A DNA stretch of 64,000 bases from Diadophis punctatus similis (GCA_023053685.1 JALIGW010000001.1:53565359-53629358), one strand, 5' to 3'; shown: positions 1 through 11,439, numbered from the stretch's first letter. Notes: generated from the sequence alone by a model not told the origin. A program made the numbers and translations.

Positions 1-691
1 TTATTTGTTTCATGTTTATGTTTTATATATTATTGTATATTCTTATTATGTTAGCTGCCAAGAGTCGTGTGATTGGGGCAGTTTGATTAATAACTAAAAA
101 TCCCAGAAGGGGCAATTCAAATAAGCAAAGCAGTGTTTGAAGTCTTAGCTTGATTCTGATTATTCTGTAAACTGATTTTTGGAATGAAGATGATTTCCCA
201 AGGGTTTCATCTAAATACGGGTTATGTGTAGAGGCTGGGATGGCTACAGCAGCTGAAAATAGCAAGTCCTTGTTTAAATAAGAACCTAAATTTGAAGCCC
301 AATATTCTGTACCCAAAGTTAAAATCATCATAATAAGTTTCAGAGGTATATGTTATGGCAAAGTTCCATTATTATGGTTCTCTCAGAACAGCTAAAGAGT
401 GAAACAAAGGAGGTCTTTCTTCACAGTACAGTTCATGAAATTAAATTAGGGGAAACAAGAACAACACTAAGGCATATCTGTCAGTGCCTAAATGCAGAAA
501 GTGCTATGTTGCTTAGGCCAGTAAAAAAACAGAAACCCACATAATTCAAGAATTTACAGGCTCGAAGTACTGGAAGGATGTCAAATTCTTTTATTGGACT
601 CTAGAGAAAGTTTCTCTTAATATTATGTTTCATTCAGAAGTAGTCACAAATTAGTAGTTTTTTTGAGAAACAGATTAATAGTCATCCACAT
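1..691. other. AT-rich stretch, no recognised feature
   Basis: The only open frames here are short and lack low-complexity-free domains I can name. No repeat terminus, tRNA-like box or splice-flanked exon was recognised. Confidence 0.5.
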
Positions 692-884
692 CAGGGGTGA
701 GTTCAACTTGCCTTCCCCACTGGTTTGCATCGCAACGGAAGTGCATGTTTTGCACTATGGCGCCGCCAAGAGAACCGGCTTGGGGGTGTGGCAGGCCTGG
801 GTCACTGCTGGTTCCAGTGACCCAGGCCGCCAAGTTACTAACGGTTCTATAGAACCGGTCCGAACTGGCAAGAACCCACCTCTG
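692..884 (+). mobile_element. hAT-type MITE, short form (193 bp)
   Basis: The element begins CAGGGGTGAGTTC and ends GAACCCACCTCTG, imperfect terminal inverted repeats of the CAG...CTG form used by hAT transposons. The flanks are ATCCACAT (684-691) and ATCCACAG (885-892), an 8-bp target duplication with one mismatch, as expected for hAT insertion. The inside has no coding capacity, so it is non-autonomous. It carries a perfect hairpin with 14-bp arms (794-807 and 815-828, 7-base loop) and an AACCGGT-rich right end shared with other copies in the window. Confidence 0.85.
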
Positions 885-2875
885 ATCCACAGGAAGCATG
901 GGGAGAGTTTAGCTCTGATAGGCTGGAGCTGGAGAAATATAGCACAGATTACGTCTTCACCTACAGTAACTTTTGGAGTTCACTTTCATTTTTAGACATA
1001 TTCCTTTGTCACTCAAATGCACTGATTTCCAGACTTCTGAAAAGAACTAACGTTTGAAAGGCAAAATAGACATATGCAATACTGCAAGCATTCTCTATGA
1101 ATAGCCAGCATTTTTATTACACCTTTGCATGGATTTGAGCGACAAATCTAATATGTTGCCAAAGGAAACAAAATGAACAAAAATCTGTATACTTTTTTTT
1201 TCATGTATTATGTATCCTCAGTATTTGTAAACAAGCAAAAATATCTCTGCATGGAACAGATAGGATAGATTGCCATGGAAAATATCTATCTGATTGCTAG
1301 GAGTTGAAAATAACTTGATGGCACATAATCAATCAAGTTCATTATCATATCAATTATATTTCAAGTGCAACTTGCATTGCATATGCAGTTTACCTTTGTG
1401 ACTCTCTCACAAGATGTTGCACTTTGAAGCAACTGAGAAAGTTCCAGAATGTTTTTTAGCATATCTATAAGGAGCCCGAATAAGGTCTAATAAGATGCAG
1501 GGCAAAGGGCATGCCACAGGAGCTGAAAGTAGCCAGTAGAAGCTGGACAGAGTCCAAACCCTGCTTTTATTATTAATAATACCTGCTAGTTTATATCCAT
1601 GACCAGCATTATGTTGAGCCAAGAAAGCACTACTTTAAAACTATAGCAGTTAAATATGAATTTATGTTGCATCATCTGTAGGTTGGAGATGAGATGAGGG
1701 CAAGGTCAGATGGGCAGTGCAGAAGGAAGGATTGTTGCCATGATGAGGGGTATATGAGGAAGATTCTAAAGTGTGATATGCATTGTTATGGACAAAGGAT
1801 TGCATTAGTTACACTTTAAATTAACTACCAATTGACCATTTTAGTGGATCTTCCTGAACATAACTATGTTTAGATCTATCTCAAATGCACATTGCTGTTC
1901 CTGAAGGACTTGTATGCAATTCTGGAAACCTTATGATTTTCTTTGTAGGCCTCCTGTTAGTTTCATTGTATATAGGAGGATATGATGTCTCCTTCCATCT
2001 GGCTTAGGTAGCTATTGCTGCCTGCTCGCTAGTGTTTTTTGCATATAGAGGAATGAATGGTCAATAGTCAGTCAATAGGATATATGATTTTATAGATATA
2101 TGTATTCATGGCATTGGAGGGTCATTTGGGTCATTGCTCAAATCAGGAATCCAAATTAATGCACCCTGATGGACGAATGGCTAGCATATTGAAAGGGAAG
2201 TCAACATCTCTTTTGGTCATAGGTTTCATTGGCAAACTTTTCTTACTGTGAGGAAGCCTTTCACAACACTCAGCCAGAATCTGCCTTTCATAACCTATTG
2301 TAATACTATTATTCTGTAACCTGAGCTTTTAAGATGAAAGAGGACAGATCTTGGCCTTCTTTGTGATACCCTTTAGCTTTTTGAAAACTTCTGTCATATT
2401 TTACTTAGTAGTTTTTTTGTCAGGCTAAGTATGCCCATTTCTTTTATCTTTCTTTATAAGTCTTAGTTTTTAGTCCTCTGATTGCATTACTGCCTTCTTT
2501 GTAGCTGTTGTTTTTCTGAATTTTCAAATGAAGTGCACTGTCCAGTAAAAGACACAGCATTTAGGATAATAACTAATCAATGCAGAGTATAATAGCATTG
2601 CTATAGTTAGAAACTATATTTCAATGTATGTATTCTAAAATGGTAGTTGCCTTTTTGGTAGCCATATGCTATTACCAATTCATATTCAGCCCGTGATCAA
2701 CTAGTTCTTCAATATTCAAAAGATAATTTTAGGGCCTCAATTATCCAGTTGATTGAAGACTTCATGTGACTCCTGAACAAATTGCTCAAATTATATATGG
2801 ACAATGGATGGTAACACATAAACACACACACACGTTCCTTTTTCATCCCTGTGGATTATATGTGTCTATTTCAAT
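885..2875. other. No recognised feature
   Basis: About 2 kb of AT-rich, apparently unique sequence. A short poly-T run lies near 1193. I see no coding domain, repeat terminus or RNA gene. Confidence 0.5.
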
Positions 2876-2913
2876 CTCAGGTCTTCTACCAGAGGCCCAG
2901 GACTTAGAGCAGT

Positions 2914-3714
2914 GTGGACAAGGCCATAGGAGCAATGAGCGCCTCCACTTGTTTATTGGACCCGTGCCCCTCCTGGCTGGTGTCAGCCAGCAGGGAGGTG
3001 ACACGTGGCTGGCTCCAGGCTGTTGTGATCGCATCTTTGAGAGAGGGGTCCATCCTGCAGCCCTTAAAAGCTGCGGTGGTGAGGCCCCTCCTCAAGAAGC
3101 CTTCCCTGGACCCAGCGGATTTAAAGAACTTCCGTCCAGTCTCCAACTTACCCTTCATGGGTAAAGTTGTTGAGAAAGTGGTGTCGCTCCAACTCCTGCG
3201 GTTATTGGAGGACACTGATTATCTGGATCCCTTTCAATTGGGTTTCAGGCGCGGCTACAGTACGGAGACTGCTTTGGTCGCTCTGATGGATGATCTCTGG
3301 CGAGCCTGGGATGGAGGTCATTCCTCCATCCTGGTGTTACTTGACCTCTCAGCGGCTTTCGCTACCATTGACCATGGTATCCTTCTGCGTCGTCTTGGGG
3401 AGGTGGGAGTGGGAGGCACCGTTTTACGGTGGTTCTCCTCCTACCTCTCCGATAGGATGCAGTTGGTGTTGACAGGAGGGCAGAGGTTGGTCCCTAGGCC
3501 CCTGATTTGCGGGGTGCTGCAGGGCTCGGTCCTCTCACCCATCCTGTTTAACATTTACATGAAACCGCTGGGTGAGATCATCCAACGACACGGGGTGAGG
3601 TATCAGCAGTATGCTGATGATACCCAGTTGTACATCTCCACCCCGTGTCAGTTCAGTGAAGCAGTTGATGTAATGTGCCGCTGCCTGGATGATGTGAGGG
3701 TCTGGAGGGAGTGA
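2914..3714 (+). pseudogene. L2-like reverse transcriptase, N-terminal and catalytic part
   Basis: A 266-codon frame covering fingers and palm of an RNA-directed DNA polymerase. Visible motifs are NFRPVSNLP (residues 72-80), LDLSAAF with the first catalytic aspartate (143-149), the GVLQGSVLSP turn (200-209) and YADD (233-236), the metal-binding pair. In an intact element this enzyme would copy its own RNA at a nicked target. The frame ends at a stop created by a one-base shift; the protein continues in another frame from 3711. The initiating ATG is only the first in this truncated copy and not a genuine start. No promoter survives, so expression as an enzyme is unlikely. Confidence 0.8.
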
Positions 3715-4253
3715 ATAGACTCAAACTCAACCCTGACAAGACTGAGTGGCTGTGGATATTGCCCCCCAGGGATTATGTCGACTGCCCCTCCTTGGTTCTT
3801 GGGGGAGAAAAATTGACTCCCTCAGAACGGGTTCGCAATTTGGGTGTTCTTCTAGACCCACAGCTAAAATTGGAGCAACATCTTTCAGCTGTGGCTAGGG
3901 GGACCTTTGCACAGATCCGTCTTGTGTATCAATTGCGACCCTACCTGGAGAGGGAAGCTTTGCTCACAGTCACTCATGCCCTTGTCACCTCACCGCTAGA
4001 CTACTGTAACGCGCTCTACATGGGGCTACCCTCAAAGAGCATCCGGAGACTGCAAATGGTACAGAATGCAGCTGCGCAAGCTGTGGTGGGTGTGCCGAGA
4101 TACACCCATGTAACACCCATTCTCCGCCAGCTGCATTGGTTGACTATTAGTCTCCGGTCGCAATTTAAGGTGTTGGTTTTGACCTTTAAAGCCCTACATG
4201 GCTCAGGGCCAGGTTACCTTCGGGACCGCATCCTACCACATACCTCCCTATGA
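3711..4253 (+). pseudogene. L2-like reverse transcriptase, C-terminal part
   Basis: This frame continues the preceding one after a frameshift near 3711; the two overlap by four bases. It starts with MNRLKLNPDKTEW, the conserved segment after the YADD motif, followed by VRNLGVLLD and the thumb/C-terminal block with LDYCNALYMGLP and LRQLHWL. The reading frame stops at 4253, close to the usual end of the ORF in this clade, and is followed by the 3' UTR. There is no separate function; it is half of a broken polyprotein. Confidence 0.8.
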
Positions 4254-4621
4254 CAGGTTAGGTCCCACAGAGAGGGCCTCCTCCAGGTCCCATCAGCCAA
4301 ACAATGTCGGTTGGTGGGGCCGCAGGGGAGGGCCTTCTCTGTGGGAGCCCCGTCCCTCTGGAATCAACTCCCACCAGAGATCCGGACTATCCCCACCCTA
4401 TTGGCCTTCTGTAAAGCCATAAAAACATGGCTCTTCCGGCAGGCGGGGTGAAAAAGAAGATCAGATTCCCCCATGAATGAATGTTTTTTAAAATAATGTT
4501 TTCATCTTTTAAATTGCTTTTACTGTTTTTATTGTACGTTTCTTATCTATGCTGTATGCCACCCTGAGTCCTACGGGATTGGGCGGCCTATAAGAATGTT
4601 TATTAAATTAAATTAAATTAA

Positions 4622-5164
4622 ACTATCACTGACATATGAGGTGCTTCATGTTGTAGCTATGATATAGCTACCATTGTGGATGGGAAGTTACACCCATCTG
4701 CTGGCTTATGTACAAGACGTTGCTTGAAGATAACTAACCATAGGCATCTATAGCTCTGAATGCTTTTGTCTTTATAGTTTGTTTTATAGGTGGCATGAAT
4801 GATTTTCTCCACATTTCCTTTCTTGTGTTGCATATCTGCGGGTAATTCAAAACTATGCCCAGAAAATTATCTCTTGTTTTCCCCAGGACAAAATATAGTA
4901 ACTGAGTTAAATGGGAAGTAGAAATGAACTGAGTAGCCTCCTCTAAAAATAGCATTTTTAAAACATTCAGTTTTAAGTAAAATGGAAAGTCCTCTTTTCT
5001 AGGGACAGTTTTGTATTGTCAGTCTCAACAAGAGTTCCCCTAAAATTATCATCATGTGTCATCATGGTTTAAATAAATATTATTTTAGGCGTTTAGCTTA
5101 TGCACACCTCGTCACACAGACACAGACATAAAATCACTATCATGAGACACAAAAACACAGTGTC
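4622..5164. other. No recognised feature
   Basis: Spacer between two L2-like copies in opposite orientation. No domain or terminus seen. Confidence 0.5.
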
Positions 5165-5512
5165 TTGTGTTCATTTATTTATTTATTTTATTTTATTTTG
5201 CTGTTCTTATATGCCGCCCTACTCCCTGGGGACTCAGGGCGGCATACAACAGAGTATAAACAATAAAACAAGAACAGTAGCAAAAAATAAAACATTTCAT
5301 TAATTAAAGATTAAAAAACCGAATAGCACATTCATACCTGGGGGAGACCTAAGATGTTCATTTGGTCACATCACCCCGCCTGCAGGAAGAGCCATGTTTT
5401 AATAGCTTTCCGGAAGGCCAGCAAGGTGGGGATAGATCTGATCTCTGGAGGTAGTTGGTTCCAGAGAACCGGACCCCCCACAGAGAAGGCCCTCCCCCTT
5501 GGTCCTGCCAAC
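5165..5512 (-). mobile_element. L2-like LINE 3' end
   Basis: Read on the minus strand, this segment carries the same 3' UTR landmarks as the copy ending at 4621: the end of the coding region (AFSVGGPVLWNQLPPEI, LLAFRKAIKTWLF), then the GCCGCCCTGAGTCC-like stretch and a TAAATAAAT-type tail. Only the last 350 bases of the LINE remain. The copy is cut at its 5' side by the hAT MITE that starts at 5513. Confidence 0.75.
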
Positions 5513-6108
5513 CAGGGATGGGTTCTTACCGGTGTGGTCCAGTGCGTAGCTCCGGTAGGGAACCGCCGATGATCCAATTTTCACGTGACTGCTCTGGTAC
5601 CGTCTCCATGGGCAGTCGCGTGCGTCGACATCTTTTTTTCCGAATTTTTGGGCGATTTTGCTTCTGCACATGCGCGGAAGCAAAATTGCGCTGAAATCTT
5701 GCGAGGGGACGCACACGCGCAATAGATTTCAGTGAGATTTTGCTTCTGCGCATGCGTGGAAGTAAAACCACAACAAAATCTCACGCGTGCACGCTTCCCC
5801 TCGCGAGATTTCGGTGCGATTTTGCTTCCGCGCATGGGCACACCTCCTGGGCACAAACATGTACAGTGCAAAAAAAATCAGAAATAAAACAAGATGGCGA
5901 CCGCATGCACAGTGCTGGAAACTTGGCTTCTCAGAAAAAAAAATTCAAAAAATTCAAAAAATAAATATAAATAAATAAATAAATAAAAAGATGGCGGCAC
6001 CCATGGACTGACACCGACCGAACCAGGTCCATGACATCATCGTGATGTCACCAGAGGGTTGCTACCAGTTCGGCTGAACCGGTCCGAACAGGAAGGAACC
6101 CACCCCTG
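5513..6108 (+). mobile_element. hAT-type MITE, mosaic copy (596 bp)
   Basis: Termini are CAGGGATGGGTTC and GAACCCACCCCTG. Flanks CTGCCAAC (5505-5512) and CATCCAAC (6109-6116) match at six of eight bases, a worn or hybrid hAT target duplication. The left half resembles the copies at 23576-23984 and 48369-48793, including repeated modules of TTGCTTCTGCGCATGCG. The right part, from about 5985, resembles the copy at 8725-9000 (CACCGACCGAACC, TGACATCATC). It therefore joins two subfamilies. Several minus-strand frames of 70-110 codons here are shadows with no known domain. Confidence 0.8.
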
Positions 6109-6345
6109 CATCCAACCTCCAGCAGAACACCACATTTTATGTGTCAGTCTATTCCACTATCTGACAGCTCAAACCATTAGGACTTTATTATTGATGTCTA
6201 GGCTGAATCTATTTCTTTATTTTAACCCATTGACTTTGCTCTTGTCCTGAGGAGCAAGAGAGTAAGTCCACTCTTCTCTCTGTGTAAATCTTTCAGTTAC
6301 TTGAAGACTGCTATTATATCTCATATCTGTTTTCTAAAACAAACA

Positions 6346-6795
6346 TGGATTTTACAATGATATGGAAATCCTTGGGAGTTTGGGCTTCCTGAGTTGGCGC
6401 AGAAAGAACATTCTTTGTTGTGCTTTTTTGATGATGTTTTTGATGTTAGATGACCATTTTAGGTCTTGAGATATGAGGGAACCTAGAAATTTGAAGGTCT
6501 CTACTGTTGATACTGTGTTGTCTAGTATTGTAAGAGGTGGTAGGATGGGAGGGTTTCTCCTAAAGTCTACCACCATTTCTACGATTTTGAGTGTGTTCAG
6601 TTCCAGATTGTTCCGGTCGCACCACGAGGCTAGTTGTTCAACCTCCCGTCTGTATGCGGTTTCATCGTTGTCTCAAATGAGGCCAATCGCTGTTGTATCA
6701 TCTGCAAACTTCAGTAGTTTAACAGATGAATCGTTTGAGATGCAGTCATTGGTATATAGAGAGAAGAGAAGTGGTGAGAGTACACAGCCTTCGGG
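6346..6795 (-). pseudogene. Rex1/CR1-like reverse transcriptase remnant
   Basis: On the minus strand, conceptual reading from about 6795 gives a fragment of non-LTR reverse transcriptase: the GCVLSPLLFSLY turn, the FADDTTAIG metal-binding motif at about 6717-6690, a worn VEQLASWCDRNNLELN block, then MVVDFRR and FKFLGSLIS. This order is typical of the CR1 superclade, and the VVDFRR...FKFLG wording is most like Rex1/Babar elements, an inference from memory of the family. An in-frame stop interrupts it just after the FADD motif. Neither endonuclease nor 3' tail is present, so it is a dead internal fragment. Confidence 0.7.
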
Positions 6796-6810
6796 GGGGG
6801 GGGCAGTATT

Positions 6811-7240
6811 TTATCTTGAAAGAGGGCCAACATGCTCCAATTGATACTTCTCTGAAGTGAAGACATTAATAAACATCTTTGGATATGGTTGTTCAGCTAA
6901 TTGTGAGTCATCAAAGAGAAACATAATCTGTCACATATTCTTCCATTTATTAATGAGAATATTGTGTTGTTTCCTAGATTGTAACTGTCTTATTGTGAGA
7001 TTATTTGTACACTAGTTCAAGCATTTTCAGCAGAAAAAAGACTATTAAATAAACAGACCTAAGCTAACATTTACTGAAATGTGGTAGCAGAACTGGAAAA
7101 GAAAGGCATATGAAAGTAATAATGCCTCACTGGTACTATATATAGTGGAAGAAGATTCCAGAAAATAATAGAGAAGTGAAATGTTGGCATTATTAGTGAA
7201 ATCATATCTAATTCTAATTACAGAACTATATTTTCAATGT
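6811..7240. other. No recognised feature
   Basis: AT-rich spacer; nothing seen on either strand. Confidence 0.5.
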
Positions 7241-7657
7241 ACAGGTAGTCCTTGCTTAACAATGCTAATTGGGACCAGAAACTTTATTGTTAAGCAATGC
7301 TGTCCTGAGTTGAAAATCACATGGCTGCGTTACTTAACAACAGAAGTTCTGGCAGTCCTGGTTAGAACATAGAATAATAGAGTTGGAAGGGACCTTGGTG
7401 GTTTTTTTAGTCCAATCCCTTGCTTGAGCAGGAGACCCTATGCCATTTCAGACAAATGGTTGTTCAGTCTCTTTTTGAAAGCCTCCAATGATGGAGCATC
7501 CACCACTTCTGAAGGCAAGCTATTCCATTGGTTGATGTGGTTAAGCAAGGAACACAGATGTCATTTAGTGAGGACTTCATATGTCCATGACGTCAGACTT
7601 CATGCCATAGACTTTGCTTGTAAGTAGCCAACAGGGAAAGCCACAAGTCATTCCTGT
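7241..7657 (+). mobile_element. Tigger/pogo-like MITE, split by a CR1 fragment
   Basis: The left end TACAGGTAGTCCTTGC is the terminus of a squamate MITE family seen more completely at 39742-40125. The first part runs to about 7366. After the CR1 fragment (7367-7548) the sequence resumes with GTTAAGCAAGGA and later CATAGACTTTGCTTG, both internal landmarks of the same family. The right terminus is not visible. Tigger/pogo elements duplicate TA on insertion; the TA preceding CAGGTAG fits. Confidence 0.55.
7367..7548 (-). mobile_element. CR1 3' end fragment nested in a MITE
   Basis: The plus-strand sequence AGAGTTGGAAGGGACCTTGG followed by TAGTCCAATCCC and CAGGAGACC is the reverse of the CR1 3' UTR, also present at 59280-59340. 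It continues into the last coding codons (matching the LPPEVV...LDVFKK region). Only about 180 bases are present, a typical severely truncated CR1. Confidence 0.8.
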
Positions 7658-7891
7658 AAAAATCATTTTTTTGTATTTATAAATCCTCATAATCCAAAAT
7701 AGCCATTCTAGCTATTTCCTCATCAATATAATTGCATTTTGATGATACACAGATGTTTTACCTATCTCCCATTTCCATTATTCTGTATGCACTATAAGAA
7801 AACAAGTCTATTTTTTTGCTGGTCTACCCTGGAAATCAAGTTAACTAATTTGTATTACATTTCTGCTCTTAAAAATCCAAGAAACTTTACT

Positions 7892-8110
7892 AGCAATAGC
7901 AATAGCACTTAGACTTATATACCGCTTCATAGTGCTTGACAGCCCTCTCTAAGCGGTTTACAGAGTTCAGCATATTGCCCCCAACAATCTGGGTCCTCAT
8001 TTTACCCACCTCGGAAGGATGGAAGGCTGAGTCAACCTTGAGCCAGTGAGATTTGAACAGCTGAACTGCTGAACTGCAGTGGTGCACTTTAACCACTGCG
8101 CCACCTCGGC
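7892..8110 (-). repeat. Sauria-type SINE
   Basis: Read on the minus strand, the copy has a tRNA-like head (GTGGCGCAGTGGTT, with a box B resembling GTTCAAATC), a conserved middle (CTCAAGGTTGACTCAGCC, CCAGATTGTTGGGGGCAATA) and a tail ending in AAGTGCTATTGCTATTGCT. This order matches the SINE of squamates known as Sauria SINE, which borrows the Bov-B LINE 3' end. RNA polymerase III would transcribe an intact copy. A 20-base sequence starting CATGTTGCTTCCC occurs twice just beyond the head (8111 and 8143). Confidence 0.88.
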
Positions 8111-8162
8111 CATGTTGCTTCCCATTTTCCATGTTGTTACTCCATGTTGCTTCCCATTTTCC

Positions 8163-8724
8163 AATAATTCAGCTGAGAGAACTAGGCAGAAATTGTAGGG
8201 CACATTTCCATAACAATACTACTGTGTTCGAAATAAAAATTAGGACATTTTTTTTGGAAGAGCAAGAAAGAAGGGTATGCCATAAAGAGTTATTGGATAT
8301 TTTCTTTGGAGTTACCCTAAAACATGTTCATTTCCAAGGAACACATAGTTCATGTTGGATTGGAGAAAAATGGAGCCAAATAATTTTTTAACTATAGTTT
8401 TTTCTTTCCTACATTGTATTTACTATTAAGATAACATAGAACACTGATTATTAATTTAAACAGGTTTTTATGTTTTAAATGCAACTGGGGAAATAGATGC
8501 TGTAGATACAGTATATCACATAATTATATCAAGGAAAGAAAACCAGAAAGCATTATAATCAAAACTGGAAATATATCATTACAGGTAATCATAATAGCAA
8601 AAATTTTAAAGATTATACTAAAATGCTTACCTCAATTCCAATATCATAAAGCAATGTTTCAAAACAGAATTTATGGCTCTATTACTATTTTTAAACAGCT
8701 CCCTATTTTCAGATAAGTATAGTG
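8163..8724. other. No recognised feature
   Basis: AT-rich spacer between a SINE and a hAT MITE. Confidence 0.5.
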
Positions 8725-9000
8725 TAGGGGTGGGTTCTAACTTACCTCGATGCTGGTTCGCTTCCTCCTGCGCCGCGTGGGCGTGCCGAAAAATCCGAAA
8801 AAAAATCCGAAAACAAGATGCTGACCGCATGCACAGTGCCAGAAACTCGGCTTCTGCACATGCTCAGAAGAAATTTTTTTTTAAAAAAAGATGGCGGTGC
8901 CCACCGACCGGCACCGACCGAACCGGGTCTGTGACATCATCACTAGCAGGTCACTACCAGTTCGGGCAAACTGGTCTGAACCGGGAGGAACCCACCCCTG
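8725..9000 (+). mobile_element. hAT-type MITE (276 bp)
   Basis: Begins TAGGGGTGGGTTC, where the first base is probably a mutated C, and ends GAACCCACCCCTG. Flanked by perfect 8-bp direct repeats GTATAGTG (8717-8724 and 9001-9008). The inside contains GATGGCGGTGCCCACC and TGACATCATC, shared with the right half of the mosaic copy at 5513-6108. It has no coding capacity. Confidence 0.9.
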
Positions 9001-9008
9001 GTATAGTG

Positions 9009-10446
9009 TCTTACATTTCTGGCTCTCTCCATTTTCAAATGTTGAGTTGCCCATGAAGTCCATTAAGTTGCTTCTTTCTCACAATATATTTAGTGATATG
9101 ATAAAGCAGAAAAGCTTTTATGCTGTTGTGGGTTGAGATCTGATGAGTGATTTGAACAAAGCTGAGGCATAGAAGTAGACATTCTAGACAAGTGATCCAG
9201 CCTTCATAACGCATATCCATTATCTATCTGACATCCGGCTGTTGGAGTTTGTCAGTTTTTCTTAACATATGTCAATAACTTGCAGTTTATCTTGAAAGAA
9301 ATATAGCACATGATTCATGGTTTTTACTACCACGAGAAATGGAAATCTCAGGCAGATGATTTGGGGCACAATGACAGAGGGACAAATGGCTCATTCATTC
9401 ACAAATTCATTCATGTATTTTTGCTTCTGTAGTTTGTGGTGGGGATTCTATTAGTGGATGTTCTTGAAGTAAAAGTTTAAGAGATCCAACAACTAAACTC
9501 ATGTATGAACATCTTAGGAAAATACATTCACATCCTATTATGTCTGCTGATTTTGTTTTCTACTTATGACATACATAGATACACAGACACATTGACACAC
9601 ATATATTCACAAGTACAACTTAACCACATGTATTTCTCAAGTCAGGAATTCCCCAGCTACATGGGAATAAAGTCACAGACTCCTAGAACTCATAAATTTG
9701 GTTACAGAAGCAATTATCTCATTCTCCTTCATTCTTTCCCAAATTTAAATCACTCCCAGCTCCTGAAGTAATAATCTTCAGGGAAGCAGTTCTATTATTT
9801 AAGATTTCTGTGGATTCCCCCAAATTGGGAGCTATTAGGAAAGATTCATGCAATCATTGGCCCCAGGCTGCTAGGAAACAAATATGATAGACTGATTCAT
9901 TTTCTCTCATTTATATCAAGAACAATGGTAAAAAATATGAGGAGGCATCATCATGATTCATTCGCTCATTTCCATTTTTTTTACTGTCTCTGGAAAACCC
10001 CATGTTTTCTTCTCTGCTATATCTCAGATCAGGGAATGTGATCTGACTGGACAGTGAGAACTTTTGAAGGAAATGCATGATGTTGAGTATTTCAACAATG
10101 AATACAGGATTACATCTTTGTAACTTTTGCCATAGTCTCACACTATGAGTAAAAGGACAGCAAAAGAAAAGTTCAGGAACACAAAATGAATTAAATACTT
10201 GCTTAGATAATTCATGTTGTAATTCTGGTAAAAGATAAACTTGTCAAAAGACCCGTTTTAAATAAAGTGACTATAGAATGTTTATTGCATCTCCTCTCCT
10301 CTCCTCTCTCATAGTGGAGGAGTTGATGAAACAAACCACTAGTGCAAGAAAAGAAAAGCATAATGGAACGAATTATACAATGACTCAAGATTGGGAGATT
10401 GGGTTGAATTTGCTTTTTAAAAGACTTTGGGTGACTGGAATGAGTG
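9009..10446. other. No recognised feature
   Basis: About 1.4 kb with no repeat terminus or coding domain that I can name. Confidence 0.5.
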
Positions 10447-10454
10447 CAAGAAAC

Positions 10455-10977
10455 CAGTGGTGGGTTCCTACAGGTGCGGTCCACTCTATAGCACCGGTAG
10501 CAGCCTGCTGGTGACGTCACAGTACCGGTGCGGTCGGTTGCCGGTGCCTGGGCGCTGCCATTTTAAAAAAATGTTTTTTAATTTTTTTAAAAAAATTCTT
10601 CTGCGCATGCCCAGAAGCCAAGCTTCCGGCACTGCGCATGCGCTGCCTTCCTATCCCACAGTGAGTCCAAGCAGGGGAGAATGGCTGAGGGAGCGTGTGA
10701 GACGCTGAAAGAACGGGCAGCAGGAGCTATCTCCATTCCCCTCCCTTCAGCAATCCGAGAAGCCACGAACGCGCGGTGATGATCCTAGGCATTTTTGCAC
10801 AATCGAGGCTTCTCGAGCTGCTGAGGGGAGGGGGAATGGGCGGCAGGACCTATCTCAGTTCCCCTCCCTTCAGCAGCCCGAGAAGCCACGCCACCTGGTC
10901 ACATGGCTGACAAGCCACACCCACAAAATAAGCCACACCCACAGAGTGGTAGTAAAAAAATTAGGAACCCGCCCCTG
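10455..10977 (+). mobile_element. hAT-type MITE, GC-rich subfamily (523 bp)
   Basis: Termini CAGTGGTGGGTTCC and GGAACCCGCCCCTG, with a perfect 8-bp target duplication CAAGAAAC (10447-10454 and 10978-10985). Inside are a poly-T/poly-A stretch, the palindrome TGCGCATGCGC at 10633-10643, and a right end with AAATAAGCCACACCC and GTAGTAAAAAAATT. The copy at 13195-13832 is the same element in the opposite orientation with about 115 bp more inside. No transposase frame is present, so it depended on an element elsewhere. Confidence 0.92.
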
Positions 10978-11055
10978 CAAGAAACTCTGAAAGTTATTGC
11001 ATATCATAGAAACATCAACCCAGCAGGCAGCTACATACACATAGGAATTCTAAGC

Positions 11056-11166
11056 CAGTGTTCCTCAACCTGGACAACTTAAAGATGTGTGGAGTTCAAC
11101 TCCCAGCTGCAATTAAGATGTATTGGAGTCCAGACATTTTAAAGTTGCCCAGGCTGAGGAACACTT
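11056..11166. mobile_element. Palindromic hAT MITE, worn copy
   Basis: Starts CAGTGTTCCTCAACCTGG and ends near CCAGGCTGAGGAACACT. Its arms are partly complementary, and it matches the much better preserved palindromic element at 57167-57301. Flanks TTCTAAGC and TTCTAAAC agree at seven of eight bases if the last bases of the element were lost. Only about 110 bp long and non-coding. Confidence 0.7.
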
Positions 11167-11439
11167 CTAAACTGACTCTCCCAACAAAAGATGTAATGTG
11201 ATGAATAGGTTTGAAATTTTTTAAGGTAGCTTTTTTTTTTACAAGGTGAAAAGAATTATGTGGAAAAGGTCCATTGTAGCATTTTGTAATAAGATGTGTG
11301 CAAGTGTTTCCCATTAAAAAATCTTGAAATTTCTTCTGCCCCCTTAAAGGAGTATAATTTATTTCCTTCTTTTTGCTACAGATGAAATTTGGTTCATTCC
11401 CAGTTTGAAAGCTGAATTTGGGGATGACAGCCGCAGCAA

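Larger units (their letters stand above)
2876..4621 (+). mobile_element. L2-like non-LTR retrotransposon, 5'-truncated, with RT pseudogene
   Basis: A LINE copy lacking its endonuclease region. It contains a reverse transcriptase in two frames (2914-3714 and 3711-4253), a 3' UTR and a (TTAAA)n-like 3' end at 4602-4621. The RT motifs are of the L2/CR1 group: LDLSAAF, then GVLQGSVLSP, then YADDTQLY. The C-terminal half has the LDYCNALYMGLP and LHWL signatures that I associate with L2-clade elements of lizards. The same 3' UTR sequence occurs inverted at 5165-5512, confirming a dispersed family. Truncation at the 5' end is usual for LINE insertion by target-primed reverse transcription. Confidence 0.85.

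Noticed and set aside
5399..5871. Several His/Arg/Cys-rich frames near 5.4-5.9 kb
   Set aside because: They come from repeated TTGCTTCTGCGCATGCG modules of a MITE, not from a protein gene.
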